The notes: generated by a model from the sequence alone, not told the origin. Counted from the stretch's first letter, positions 18,852-28,637 are shown. The stretch is 64,000 bases of DNA from Enterovibrio coralii (GCF_001559595.1 NZ_LNTY01000050.1:248001-312000), one strand, 5' to 3'. Translations and numbers: made by a program.

Positions 18852-19293
18852 GTTTATCCTCGCTTCCCATCATCAAAACATCGTGATACTGGCCTTCAAC
18901 AAACAGTTGGCTTTTTAATCGTGCTTCCTCTGTGAAACCCAGACGTTTTATGCACTCAATTTCTTGCTGCTCATAGGGAAGTAACTGGATGTAATACTTA
19001 CCGATATCGTAATGCTCGGATAACCAATTAAGCACAGCCTGAATGTCGTCATCAGCGAAATCACACAGCAAATGGACGTCAAGATAGGCAATACCAGAGA
19101 ACACGGCTTTCACTCTGATGAACCCGATTTTTTTTGCATTATCAAACACAACAAAATCGCCTTCCCCTAACGCTGAGTCCAGTTCCGACTTAGAACAACC
19201 CAATGGATAAGCAAGGTTTTTATAGCTAGAAAGCTTAAAACCTGAGGCTCCTACACCCACAAAATCATCAACAGCAGCTAATCTAAACGTCAC
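18844..19293 (-). CDS. Second small GNAT-like acyltransferase
   Basis: 149 residues. A weaker GNAT match: the central VFDNAKKIGFIRVKAVFSGIAYLDVHLL resembles the beta4-beta5 core, and the end IECIKRLGFTEEARLKSQLFVEGQYHDVLMMG is the usual GNAT C-terminus. The start is GTG at 19293 with GGAG upstream. It is in one operon with the neighbouring GNAT, so the pair may modify two sites or act as a heterodimer. The substrate is unknown. Confidence 0.7.
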   Translation of the reverse strand: MTFRLAAVDDFVGVGASGFKLSSYKNLAYPLGCSKSELDSALGEGDFVVFDNAKKIGFIRVKAVFSGIAYLDVHLLCDFADDDIQAVLNWLSEHYDIGKYYIQLLPYEQQEIECIKRLGFTEEARLKSQLFVEGQYHDVLMMGSEDKRV

Positions 19294-19348
19294 TCAAATC
19301 TCCATGCATATCTAAACGGTCAGAAGTCCCAAGCTTCAGGCTGAGTTT

Positions 19349-19858
19349 TCAGTTATTTCCATATTGAGAGACATGCTCAATAAGGTTTCTTCGCCTTATG
19401 AAGGTGAGATCAAACGTCGCCGACAAGACTTCACGTCCATTAACATAGGCTTTACCCATTAACCTCGCTCCCAAACGATTGATCGCCTTAATACTGACAT
19501 GTGCTTCTAGCGTATCCCCCGGTAGAGCCGGCGTTTTAAAACGCATTTGACTGACTGTACTGGCTACGACATCCGTCTCTTCTTCAAACTCGCTCCGGTA
19601 ATGAATTAGAACAATACCGGCTTGCGCGACGGCCTCCCCCATCAAAACACCGGGCATCATACTGACGTGTTTGAAATGCGCGTCGAGAAGAGATGAAGAC
19701 ACGGGAATATTGTATTGTGCCACGACGCCTGATTCGGTTAATTGACTAACTGAATCAACAAATAAGAAAGCATCACCATAAGGCAAAATTGAGCTAACGG
19801 CTTCTCTATGCAGCCAACCTTGTGAGTCCCTCAATCCATCAATGAAACGTCTATTCAT
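19349..19858 (-). CDS. FabZ-like 3-hydroxyacyl-ACP dehydratase (hotdog fold)
   Basis: 169 residues. The catalytic region reads AHFKHVSMMPGVLMGEAVAQAG, matching FabZ HF...MPGVL..EA.AQ with the His and the Glu kept, although the usual HFP is changed to HFK. The N-terminal ILPYGDAFLFVDSV also matches the family. It dehydrates 3-hydroxyacyl-ACP during chain extension. The start is ATG at 19858, 8 bp after the ketosynthase stop. It probably makes an unsaturated or special-length chain with the cluster ketosynthase and ACP, borrowing a ketoreductase from primary fatty acid synthesis. Confidence 0.85.
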   Translation of the reverse strand: MNRRFIDGLRDSQGWLHREAVSSILPYGDAFLFVDSVSQLTESGVVAQYNIPVSSSLLDAHFKHVSMMPGVLMGEAVAQAGIVLIHYRSEFEEETDVVASTVSQMRFKTPALPGDTLEAHVSIKAINRLGARLMGKAYVNGREVLSATFDLTFIRRRNLIEHVSQYGNN

Positions 19859-19865
19859 ATATTGG

Positions 19866-21114
19866 CTATTCTGCTTTTCGAATAACAGTGGCCGCGTTCG
19901 TACCACCAAAACCAAAGTTCAACGAAAGCATCGTTTCCAAATTAGCCGGCGTGGGCTCGCGCACGATTGGTGCATCGGCAAACAAAGGGTCAATGTTTTC
20001 AATATTGATAGATGGCGCAATGAAGCCTTCTTTTAGCATTGCAATACAAGCAATCAACTCTATCGCCCCTACTGCGCCAATCGCGTGGCCAGTCATCGAT
20101 TTCGTTGACGAGAATCTCGGTACGTTCTCTCCGAAAGCTCTGCGTAAACCATTCACCTCGCTACGTCGCCCGGACCAGTGCCTGTGCCATGCGTATTAAT
20201 CGCGTCAACGTCTGCCGGGGAAATTTCCGCATCGTCTAATGCGCTGAAAATGCAATCGACAAACGTACCGCCATCGGCTTGAGGCAGAACCAAATCATGA
20301 GGGTCTGAATTGCTGAATAACCGCCGATTTCTGCGTAGATCGGCGCGTTTCGCGCCAATGCAGAATCAAGTGACTCTAAGACAAGCACACCCGCCCCGCC
20401 GCTAATAACAAAGCCATCTCTGTCTCGATCGTACGGACGCGACGCTTTTTCTGGCGTGTCATTAAAGCCGGTTGAAAGTGCCATTCTCAATGCTTGAAAA
20501 GAAGCAACAATTAGCTCGTTTACTTCTTCACAGCCGCCTGTAATGGCTCGGTCTATTACGCCATCACGGATGAGTTCGTAAGCATGTCCGATATTGTGTG
20601 CGCCTGTCGCGCAAGCAGATGAAATAGAATAGCTTCGGCCTGTGATGCCAAAGAGTTTTGTCAGTATTGCGCTTGGTGTACTGCTCATGGATTTGAGCAC
20701 GGTGTAGGGTTCTGAGCGACGTACTTGTCCGTTGTAATACCTCACCCCTTCCCTATGTATGACACTGACATCAGCCACACCGCTGCCAACAAGGCAAGCA
20801 GTTCTAGGGTCGGCGAGTTCATCGGGGCTCAAACGAGACGACAGAATTGCATCATTAGCAGCAACACTGCAGTAGAGCGTTGAAGTTGGCATTGCTTTGC
20901 GGAGTTTAAGAGGAATGTTCGCAGTTTGTATTTTCGTTTCGTCTAGATCTACCCAGCCAGCTACACGACTGGTCAAGCCATATTCAGACCAAGACTCTAT
21001 TGCACGGATACCGCTTCGACCAAGTTTCAACGATTCGGTGAGAGTATCAAAATCGTTACCAATTGAAGAAACAACACCGACACCACTTATTACTACACGT
21101 CTACGATTATCCAT
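19866..21114 (-). CDS. Beta-ketoacyl-ACP synthase (FabB/FabF-like), reading frame broken twice
   Basis: N-terminal RRVVISGVGVVSSIGND, active-site Cys in SISSACATGAHNIG, first His in NTHGTGTGPGD and Lys/His in STKSMTGHAIGAVGAIE, so the full Cys-His-His set is present. The frame breaks near 20316 and near 20160; adding one base at each gives continuous ...GGYSA(x)SDPHDLVLPQADGG... and ...GDVAEVNGLRRAFGE.... I treat it as one intact ketosynthase of about 415 residues with two single-base losses, probably sequence errors. It starts inside the ACP gene (8-bp overlap). It would extend the acyl chain carried by the cluster ACP. Confidence 0.82.
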
Positions 21115-21394
21115 CTTTTTCGCTTAGCTTTAGTTCAATGATTTCAAGGAGATCATTCACTGTAGTGAGTTTGACTAAATCTTCGTCATCAATGGAGATC
21201 GACAGCGAGTCTTCTAAGTCTAGGGTCAATGACACTGCTTGCATGGAGTCCATGCCTAAATCGTCTCGAAGAGACATCGTCGGTAGAATGTCTTTAGCGG
21301 CAACTGCATTTTCTGACTCCGCTTCTAATCGATTCAAAACCTCTGCTAGTATCGACTCTGTTAAATACTTCTTTTTTTCTAAAAAAACGCTCAT
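21107..21394 (-). CDS. Acyl carrier protein
   Basis: 95 residues. The phosphopantetheine Ser lies in DDLGMDSMQAVSLTLDLED, with the acidic helices typical of ACP (DDEDLVKLTTVNDLLEIIELKL). It is first in the minus-strand operon, with GAAGGT six bases before the ATG. A dedicated ACP next to its own ketosynthase and dehydratase indicates a chain kept apart from housekeeping lipid synthesis. Confidence 0.92.
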   Translation of the reverse strand: MSVFLEKKKYLTESILAEVLNRLEAESENAVAAKDILPTMSLRDDLGMDSMQAVSLTLDLEDSLSISIDDEDLVKLTTVNDLLEIIELKLSEKDG

Positions 21395-22176
21395 GTCACT
21401 ACCTTCAATCCCTCAAACTTATATACATAAGTCATCGATAACTTTTGCATTCTCCCTTAGTCAGAGGCTAACAATGGCTCAAAATAGCGTCAATCCAATT
21501 GGTTGCATACATCTAATAGAAAATAGTAAGTTACATGTAAAAATCATCTAAACTCGTTATCATTAAAACATAAATAGAAGAAACGCACGGCAACGAACAA
21601 AGATCTAACCCATTGTTTTAAATGGACATAAATATAAATTTACCAATAATATAATACACATCACTAATACATTAATACGACTTTAATTAAGTTCGATTGC
21701 TTTTATAATAGGCGGTCATAAAATCTCACTTATGAGTCATAGTTTTTAACTACAGTTCAATTCACGTCAGATGTCATATTTTATTGAACAAGCCACCTAT
21801 CAATGGGAATTGATAAACTTTTATCACAACAATATTGTATAAATTAGATGGTAACTAGATGACTATTTTTTGACGATCCAATTCATCCAACAAACATGAA
21901 ATATCAAAAATAAAATAAAAATTCGTTCCAACTACAGATAAAGTAATAATAACTTCAATCACTATCAGATTGAAGTTGGTGTTGTCTACAACTACTAATG
22001 TATAGTCCTTTTTGCCAGCGTAATTTCTCACGAATCGATGGCTTTTTTTTTGGAAGGCATTCTTGTCATTCACACGTCACATAACACTCCCACAAAAAGG
22101 TAACTATCCAGGATATTCTGCTTGAAACTCGCAATATAGATAAGACGACGTTTCTAAGTCATTTTCTACCAACATA
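21395..22176. other. AT-rich intergenic region upstream of the ACP operon
   Basis: About 780 bp without a convincing gene. It must hold the promoter of the minus-strand acyl operon. A perfect inverted repeat lies at 21951-21977. A 72-codon minus-strand frame at 21855-22073 has only a GTG start and a poor ribosome site and is not called. Confidence 0.6.
21951..21977. repeat. Perfect 10-bp inverted repeat, hairpin
   Basis: AACTTCAATC and GATTGAAGTT flank a 7-base loop (ACTATCA). It is not next to a gene end. It might end or shape a small RNA; the minus-strand side is followed by ATTATTACTTT. Confidence 0.4.
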
Positions 22177-22209
22177 AAAAAACCTCCCTGTTGTAGGGAG
22201 GCTTTTTTC
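22177..22209 (-). terminator. Bidirectional intrinsic terminator after the PL8 gene
   Basis: Stem CCTCCCT/AGGGAGG with loop GTTGT, flanked by a run of A on one side and T on the other. It ends the three-gene polysaccharide operon on the minus strand. Confidence 0.9.
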
Positions 22210-22221
22210 TTGGTTCTGTCG

Positions 22222-24747
22222 TCAATCAATAGTTAGTTCAAAATAGATTGTCTCGCCATCCTTTGCGCTTGTATCTAAGATGAAGTGATCATCTTCAACG
22301 CTTACTATGTTTTGATAAACCGACTCCAATATCAGGTTACTCTCTTTAGGAAACAGCAAGCTGATTTGGTTTTGTGAGCGCGTTGGCTCTGATACCCAGA
22401 CTTTGATTTTGTTCAATTTCTTTTCAAAAATCACAGCTGACTGTGCAGAGACTTCCAACACGTCACTGACGTAACCATCTTCTGAAAAAATGTTAGCCGC
22501 AACTAACCCTGCAGTAGGTACCGATATGACGTGCGCGTCACCGGATACGGTTAAAACATCCACACCAACTTTATCGCTTACGGCTAATTTACCGTTAAAT
22601 TCCGCTAAGCTAATCGAAGGTAAGATGATATAGGCGTACTTATCATTTACACCTCCATCTACACCATGCACGATGTCGATATTAACCGTATTGTATTCCA
22701 TGTAAGGGTTAGGCATACGCTCTTCATTGACTGTGTTTACTTCAATCCAATTTCCCGCTTGGTCTATTTTTTTCTCGAATATGACGTTATCACTAGCCAA
22801 GAATACATAGCCTCTCGACGAACTCACTATGTCGCCTTCCAAGAAAATAGACTTGGGGTTCCCGCTGTAATCAACAGGAGTCAAACCGGATGGATACCTC
22901 ACGCCGTCAATGTAGATCTTGTTACCTGCTGAACTTTTAATCTTCCTAAACTCAACCGCCGTTTTGGTCGAATCATATTCCGCAGACGTCAAACCGCCGC
23001 CAAGTGCGACGATCATATCTTCAAGCATAAACCAAGACTTTTTGATTTCGACAGAATCATCGTAACTAAAGAAATGCATTCCATAGCTACCGATTCCACC
23101 GCTAACTTGGTCTTGCTCCCTTGTTGTTATCCCCCCAACCCATCTCATGTTTTGTTTTTTCGATGAGCCAGTTTCTATGTCTGTACAATCTTCCGGAGTA
23201 ATTGAAATATCTTCAGTGGTTCCTACGGGCAGCAACGGATCCAGCATTGGCCAATAGTTAAAATACTGCTCTTGGTCACTGTCGTAGATGTACGTCATAC
23301 CATCGCCAGTTCTGTATCCTTTCAGATTCTCTCCATTGATACATTCGTAGTTGCCGGAACGGTATGAGTGGGCAGATATCAAAAACATCCAATCACTCTT
23401 TCTGTGTGCAACCCTGTCCATCGAGTTAAACAAGAAGTTACCTACAAGTGGTCCACGTGGAGCGAGTTCTGTATCTCCCAGAACTTGCTCGTTGGCAATT
23501 GCCAACGGAACAAAATCGTTCGCGTAGTAGTCAATGAAGTAACGCTCCCGTTGCTCTTCCGGACTAAGCAATTGCTCCTTAATCAGCCTACCAAGTTTGT
23601 TTTTGTACTCAGGTGGTGCTGAAGGATAAAGCCTCAAAAATGACTGAACGATATTTTGTGTTTCCTTTCGAGAAGTCGCCCACCCACGAGATGGAGAACG
23701 CCCCCTTACACCCTCAGCCAATTGCGACTTAAAGATGAATGGCTCAAAAGTATCGAAAATGCGGTCGTACATAAAATTGAAGGGAGACAAATCGTAATTT
23801 TTATCTGTGTTTGATAACACGTAAGATACTTTACTGACCGTTTCCAACAATACCGCACCATACCCGCCAATATAGGGATAATCTATATGCTGAACCAAGC
23901 CGCCGTCGCTATAAAAACCATCCCCGCTATCTACTATTTTTAAGGTGCTCGCGATTAAGTTAACCGACTCCTGTACTTGCGTCATATTGCCTTGTAGCAC
24001 AGAACGCAACATATTTATTTGGGCGAGATCCGTCCTATTTGCACCCGTTGAAAGCTCAGGAACTCGCGTATCTGAAGTACCTGCACTGTTGAAAATGTAC
24101 TTAGGGTCCGGAGCCATAGCATAGGAAATTTCAATACCCTTGCTAAATAATGCAGGTGGAAGATCAAGGTAGGTTAACGCTAGAAAGTCCATTAGTATTT
24201 TGTTGGTACCTATCTCCCAGTACCACCAGTTTCCAACGTGTTTGCTGTCAACGGTGTAGTAATTCGAAAACAGTTCCCATGTAGCACTGACAATCTTCTC
24301 CAATACTTCGGGGTTTCGATACAGGCTATTAAAATTGTGTTCGTTATTCGGAATGTAATAAGCATTAGCGACAAAAAGAAGGTACTGAAACGTTGTTCGA
24401 ACGGCGGCCGGGTTTATTTCCCCACTGCTGTCGAGCAATTCGACGCCCTCGAAGATTTCATTTTCCTTAAAAACCATCTGTTCATAGCGTTTTAAGCCGT
24501 TTGCTGATTTACCTTCTGCCAACTTACTGAAACCGTCTGTTTCGAACATGTATGGCTGCCCGATAAGAAACGCGTTCCAATTGTCTATCAATAGTTTTGA
24601 GTTAACAGCTTTTACACTGCTGTCGACATCGTTAGCGCCAGTATTGGTTCCCTGCACAGAAAAACTACTGTCGCACCCATTCAGATGCGACAGAAACAAA
24701 AGACCCAAAGACAAGCGCGTAATTTTAGAAACCAAACTTTTGGTCAC
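22222..24747 (-). CDS. Polysaccharide lyase family 8 lipoprotein (hyaluronan/chondroitin lyase type)
   Basis: 841 residues with a lipoprotein signal ending in a lipobox Cys (LSHLNGC). The alpha-helical lyase domain shows NWWYWEIG (N173), TGANRTD (N237), H287 and Y296 in VQHIDYPYIGGYG, and GRSPSR (R350, R354). The spacing N237-H287-Y296-R350 (50, 9, 54) is the same as I recall for pneumococcal hyaluronate lyase N349/H399/Y408/R462. The beta-sandwich part has DRVAHRKSDWMFLISAHSYR and NGENLKGYRTGDGMTYIY, both PL8 marks. It should cleave uronic-acid polysaccharides by beta-elimination at the cell surface; which one is not clear. It is last in the operon and overlaps the OmpA-like gene by 23 bp. 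Confidence 0.9.
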   Translation of the reverse strand: MTKSLVSKITRLSLGLLFLSHLNGCDSSFSVQGTNTGANDVDSSVKAVNSKLLIDNWNAFLIGQPYMFETDGFSKLAEGKSANGLKRYEQMVFKENEIFEGVELLDSSGEINPAAVRTTFQYLLFVANAYYIPNNEHNFNSLYRNPEVLEKIVSATWELFSNYYTVDSKHVGNWWYWEIGTNKILMDFLALTYLDLPPALFSKGIEISYAMAPDPKYIFNSAGTSDTRVPELSTGANRTDLAQINMLRSVLQGNMTQVQESVNLIASTLKIVDSGDGFYSDGGLVQHIDYPYIGGYGAVLLETVSKVSYVLSNTDKNYDLSPFNFMYDRIFDTFEPFIFKSQLAEGVRGRSPSRGWATSRKETQNIVQSFLRLYPSAPPEYKNKLGRLIKEQLLSPEEQRERYFIDYYANDFVPLAIANEQVLGDTELAPRGPLVGNFLFNSMDRVAHRKSDWMFLISAHSYRSGNYECINGENLKGYRTGDGMTYIYDSDQEQYFNYWPMLDPLLPVGTTEDISITPEDCTDIETGSSKKQNMRWVGGITTREQDQVSGGIGSYGMHFFSYDDSVEIKKSWFMLEDMIVALGGGLTSAEYDSTKTAVEFRKIKSSAGNKIYIDGVRYPSGLTPVDYSGNPKSIFLEGDIVSSSRGYVFLASDNVIFEKKIDQAGNWIEVNTVNEERMPNPYMEYNTVNIDIVHGVDGGVNDKYAYIILPSISLAEFNGKLAVSDKVGVDVLTVSGDAHVISVPTAGLVAANIFSEDGYVSDVLEVSAQSAVIFEKKLNKIKVWVSEPTRSQNQISLLFPKESNLILESVYQNIVSVEDDHFILDTSAKDGETIYFELTID

Positions 24748-25753
24748 AGGCTATTTCCTTGTTCAAGAGTGCATCTACATAAACGTCTACGCGTCTTTTT
24801 GCATAGTCACTCTTAAAGTTAGTACGATCCTTACCATTTGCAATGTTGCGATGTACGGTTAACCCTTCGTTTTCAAAGAATTTTTCAACCGCATCCACTC
24901 GTCGTTTAGCCAGAGACGAGTTGTAGTTCTCAGAGCCTTTATCGTCTGTGTAACCGACCAATGTTACGCCATTGAGGTTGTTCGCCTTCATGTATTGGAT
25001 TACAGCCCGCAATTCTGCTTTATTGTTGGCGCTGAGTACGCTTTCATCGAAGTTAAACATAATTGGCGTGACTATCTTGTTACAGAATGTCATTGGCACA
25101 ACTGCACCGATTGCAGGCACTGGTTGCTCTTCAACGACGAAGTCTTCAACAACCACTTGTTCCAATACTGGAGTCGGCGTCATTTCTTCGCGCCCCCCAA
25201 ATGAATATTTAACACCAAGCAGCATGTTGTGCGCATCATATTCGCCAGTGAACAGATCACCTATGGCATTTACATATTGGTAAGAGAGGCTTGCCGATAT
25301 GTTTTTATTGATATCGTAGTCCAGCCCTACTCTTGCCATTGGTGCCACACCATTCGCCATAATTGTGGTGCTACCTTGGTACTTCGTCATCTTCCAATAA
25401 CCGGCCCCTACACCAGCAACAACACTTACTTCATGACCAATCGGATAGCGATACGAAAGCTCGTAATTATATATTTTCGTTTTAACTGACAGATTTTTGC
25501 TATCTACATCAATTTTTGAATAGTCTTGGTATTGGGCTTTTAGATCTACATTCTTGTATATCTCCATACCTAAGCCAAGTCCGTATACACCAGCATTTTC
25601 CGACAGATCAGCACCAGAATCTAAAGCCTTACTGTAACCCCCGACGACTTCAACAAATGGGTCAAAAGGAAAATCTGTTTCAGCGGAAGCAACTGAGTAG
25701 ACAGACAACATATTTAAAGAGATCAACAGATAAAGTGAATTTAGCTTTTTCAT
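24725..25753 (-). CDS. OmpA-like outer membrane protein of the lyase operon
   Basis: 342 residues: a signal peptide ending in SVASAETDF, an eight-strand barrel (VEVVGGYSKALDSG to HNMLLGVKYSFGGREE), a Pro/Val/Glu-rich linker, and an OmpA C-terminal domain (VTLVGYTDDKGSENYNSSLAKRRVDAV) ending with a second Arg motif (DYAKRRVDVYVDALL). I start at ATG 25753. It overlaps the lyase gene and follows the Ig-domain lipoprotein, so it may anchor or help display the lyase. It differs from the other two OmpA proteins in the window. Confidence 0.87.
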   Translation of the reverse strand: MKKLNSLYLLISLNMLSVYSVASAETDFPFDPFVEVVGGYSKALDSGADLSENAGVYGLGLGMEIYKNVDLKAQYQDYSKIDVDSKNLSVKTKIYNYELSYRYPIGHEVSVVAGVGAGYWKMTKYQGSTTIMANGVAPMARVGLDYDINKNISASLSYQYVNAIGDLFTGEYDAHNMLLGVKYSFGGREEMTPTPVLEQVVVEDFVVEEQPVPAIGAVVPMTFCNKIVTPIMFNFDESVLSANNKAELRAVIQYMKANNLNGVTLVGYTDDKGSENYNSSLAKRRVDAVEKFFENEGLTVHRNIANGKDRTNFKSDYAKRRVDVYVDALLNKEIACDQKFGF

Positions 25754-25865
25754 ACAAATTATTCTTAATAAATATTTGAATATCTCTAAGCGGCCTAGAT
25801 GGATAACCACCATCTAGGTGCTCAATATATGTATTTATGTTTGTAATGCGATCAGTCGTATTCAA

Positions 25866-28637
25866 TCACAAAATACATGCCGCATATCCATAGCCGGTTT
25901 CAACCATTGTGGCCGGAATGTTTCGGCTCATATTTACCACAATTCGATTCGCTGAATTGTCAGGATCAACATCTGACGTCCAATATTTTATATAGGTTGG
26001 ATAACCGTAGTTTGTATAAACTTTAAAGTTCTTATCCACCCCTCTATCTACTTCCAAATAAATGGTGCCAAGTTCTTCTCTCGTCGGTAGTCGCCCACCC
26101 ACAGCTGTACAATAAGCAACCGCTTCACTGTATGTGAGCTTATCTGTCACTTGTTGGTTAATTTCATAAACACCAACTGATGCTCCGGTGTAAACAAAGT
26201 CTCTCTTTGTCAAACCCGCAGGTCTTGTAAAGTCGTTTGATGGGCAACTCAAAGTCAAACCACCAGCAGTAATCTGGCTGTAGCAACTTACATTCCTCGG
26301 AGTCACCGTAGAAATACTCTCTACATTGGAGCGAATAGTCACGCCACCATTGTTCACATCAACAATAGATGCAGAGATTTCCGCAGTTACGCCTTCCATA
26401 CCCGCATCAACACCTGAGTTGGTATCAAGTACTCCATCTGTAACATCAGTCGTCTTGGAACCAATTGAGAATTTACTCGTGGTCCAGTCTGTCTTAGTCG
26501 TTACGTCTTTTTTCTGTCCGTTACTGTATGTTGCCTCAGCAATAAATTGGAAACGTGACTTCGCATTAAGCCCACTAACCACATTTGCTTTTCTCACAGC
26601 TAGCGACACGATAGTCGCATTATCAACGATCAGCGTTTTATCTGTCGTAATGCTTCCTGGTCCTGTGCCAAGTGTTGCCGTCAAGGTGACTGTGTTGCCA
26701 CCTACCAACGGTGAAAGGCTATAGTTCGCCGCTGAACTGCTTACGCTGATGACGCTACCAATGCTATAACTGAAACGTAAGTTGCTATCACCAAACAAAC
26801 TACCCTTTGTGCCATCTGAGTAAGTTGCAATAACATCAAAAGACTGACTCGTACCTACAGTTACCGTCCCAGGCAGCCCACTAATTGCAATAGAATCAAC
26901 AACCGGAGCAACTACGTGAACAACACGCGAGTCAGATACACCGTTAATTGTCGCGGTTATCGTTGCGTCGCCGACCGTCTTCGGGTCTACCAAACCAACA
27001 TTGCTTACCGTAGCAATACTTGTGTCACTCGATTGCCAATTGATGGCTGGATTCGCTCCAACATTACTAACGGTGCCATCAGTGTATGTTGCAAGAGCAG
27101 CGACCAGCGTTGCTCGTCCTTTGGGTAACGTAACGTCGATTCCTACAGATAGAGACGCAATCTCTGCCGCTGTTACTGTCACGTTTACCGGTGTGCTATT
27201 AACACCTGATGCCGTTGCAACTATATTTGCATTACCTGGGCTTGCAGCCGTTGCTAACCCGCTAGCATTTATCGTCACCGCACTTGTTTCGCTGCTTTGC
27301 CAAGTCACATTGTTCAAAACCAGTTCTGAACCGTCACTGTATCTACCCGTTGCTCGAAACTGTTTCGTTAGTCCTTTCGCCAAGCTAACAGCTGTGTTTG
27401 GCGTTACTGAGACGCTCATCAACACCGCATCGATGACGTTAATTGAGATTTCGTTACTATCTATTCCACCAAAAGAGGCTTTGATGGTTACAGGCGTTCC
27501 AGCTGTAGAGCTAATTGCCGTCAACAAATTGCCGGCTGAAATCGTCACTTTTGTCGAATCTGAAATCGTCCAGACCGGCGTTACTGAATTTGTTGTTCCG
27601 TCACTGTAAGTCGCCTCTACAGAAAGATTCAGCGTATTGCCTCGCGGCAAGTTGCGCGTACCTTCCGGCGTTAATGCCAAGCTTGAAACAACAGCAGCTG
27701 TCGTTACGACATCCACTTTATTACTAGTTACGCCTTTATAAGTCGCTGTAATACCCGTTGCAGTACCTGAACTATCCGCGATGGCAGTAACAACCCCACC
27801 TGTCACAACATTCAAGAAGCTTTCGTTATCTCGGTTATAGCTAGCAAGCGACGTAACATCGACAACGTTGCCGTTTTGAAATGTTGCTTGTGCTGTCAGC
27901 CTTGCGGATGCACCTTTGGCGATTGTGCTATCCGAAGTCGTAAGTTGAATACTCTTGACCTGGTTTCCCAAAACATTCGCGACGCTCTTATTACTTTCCA
28001 AAGGCTGTGATTTTAGCAATACCGATATTTGTGCTTTACCTTTCTTGATACCTGTTACCAAACCCGTTGCATCAACGGTAGCGACGCTTGTATCTGAGCT
28101 CACCCAATTGATCATTGCAGTATTTGCAGAAACATTGACGCTCAATTCATTGTTGTAGTTTGCATCAGCGCGAAGTTGATATGTTTCACCTTCAATGACA
28201 TCAAAGCTTGGCGGTGTAACTTGCAATGAAACCAACGCCACATCGACAACATTCACGCTCGCGGTATTAGTGCTCGTCACATTTCCTAAACTTGCAGAAA
28301 CTTTCACCTTTCCAGTGTTCTTTCCAGCAAGAAACGTTCCGTTGCCTTGATTTGTCAGTTTTGCTGTGCCTTCAACCGACCACTTCACCTCTCCGGTTAC
28401 GTTTCGAAAGCTACCGTCGGAATAATATCCTGTCGCGGTTAGATTTACTTGCGTATCAACAGCAAGATCTACATAAGGAGGTGTAACAGCAATACTCAGT
28501 AGTCCCTGGCTAGAGTTTGATCCCGAACCACCTTTAACTTGACTATCTGAAAATGCACCTTTACCGTCACTATTACAGGCAGCGAGTACCATAGTGAATA
28601 AAATAAACAAAAATGTTTTGTACGATTTAGTAAACAT
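25866..28637 (-). CDS. Large lipoprotein of tandem bacterial Ig-like (BIG_2) domains with a C-terminal DUF1566-like domain
   Basis: 923 residues. The signal peptide has a lipobox (FTMVLAAC). Then about eight repeats of some 80-95 residues share the pattern LSVTP...L..G....L.AT..YSDGT...V......W.SSD.S.ATV...G.V.......G.A.ITA....V.S. The last 130 residues (FTRPAGLTKRDF..., YSEAVAYCTAVGGRLPTREELGTIYLEV, and YIKYWTSDVD near the end) resemble the Lcl/DUF1566 domain. It is probably a surface stalk or adhesin. First gene of the lyase operon. The repeats are diverged at DNA level. GGGGGA lies right before the ATG. Confidence 0.85.
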   Translation of the reverse strand: MFTKSYKTFLFILFTMVLAACNSDGKGAFSDSQVKGGSGSNSSQGLLSIAVTPPYVDLAVDTQVNLTATGYYSDGSFRNVTGEVKWSVEGTAKLTNQGNGTFLAGKNTGKVKVSASLGNVTSTNTASVNVVDVALVSLQVTPPSFDVIEGETYQLRADANYNNELSVNVSANTAMINWVSSDTSVATVDATGLVTGIKKGKAQISVLLKSQPLESNKSVANVLGNQVKSIQLTTSDSTIAKGASARLTAQATFQNGNVVDVTSLASYNRDNESFLNVVTGGVVTAIADSSGTATGITATYKGVTSNKVDVVTTAAVVSSLALTPEGTRNLPRGNTLNLSVEATYSDGTTNSVTPVWTISDSTKVTISAGNLLTAISSTAGTPVTIKASFGGIDSNEISINVIDAVLMSVSVTPNTAVSLAKGLTKQFRATGRYSDGSELVLNNVTWQSSETSAVTINASGLATAASPGNANIVATASGVNSTPVNVTVTAAEIASLSVGIDVTLPKGRATLVAALATYTDGTVSNVGANPAINWQSSDTSIATVSNVGLVDPKTVGDATITATINGVSDSRVVHVVAPVVDSIAISGLPGTVTVGTSQSFDVIATYSDGTKGSLFGDSNLRFSYSIGSVISVSSSAANYSLSPLVGGNTVTLTATLGTGPGSITTDKTLIVDNATIVSLAVRKANVVSGLNAKSRFQFIAEATYSNGQKKDVTTKTDWTTSKFSIGSKTTDVTDGVLDTNSGVDAGMEGVTAEISASIVDVNNGGVTIRSNVESISTVTPRNVSCYSQITAGGLTLSCPSNDFTRPAGLTKRDFVYTGASVGVYEINQQVTDKLTYSEAVAYCTAVGGRLPTREELGTIYLEVDRGVDKNFKVYTNYGYPTYIKYWTSDVDPDNSANRIVVNMSRNIPATMVETGYGYAACIL

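Noticed and set aside
18249-21394. Aryl polyene cluster
   Set aside because: Those clusters also carry ammonia lyase, several ketosynthases, ketoreductase and glycosyl or acyl transferases, none of which is present; here a peptide gene and GNATs fit better.
21855-22073. 72-codon minus-strand frame in the gap before the ACP operon
   Set aside because: GTG start, poor ribosome site, very AT-rich content, and a strong hairpin runs through it; more likely non-coding.
27001-27609. 202-codon plus-strand frame opposite the Ig-domain lipoprotein gene
   Set aside because: It is the antisense image of tandem Ig repeats, which keep the opposite strand free of stops; no ribosome site.
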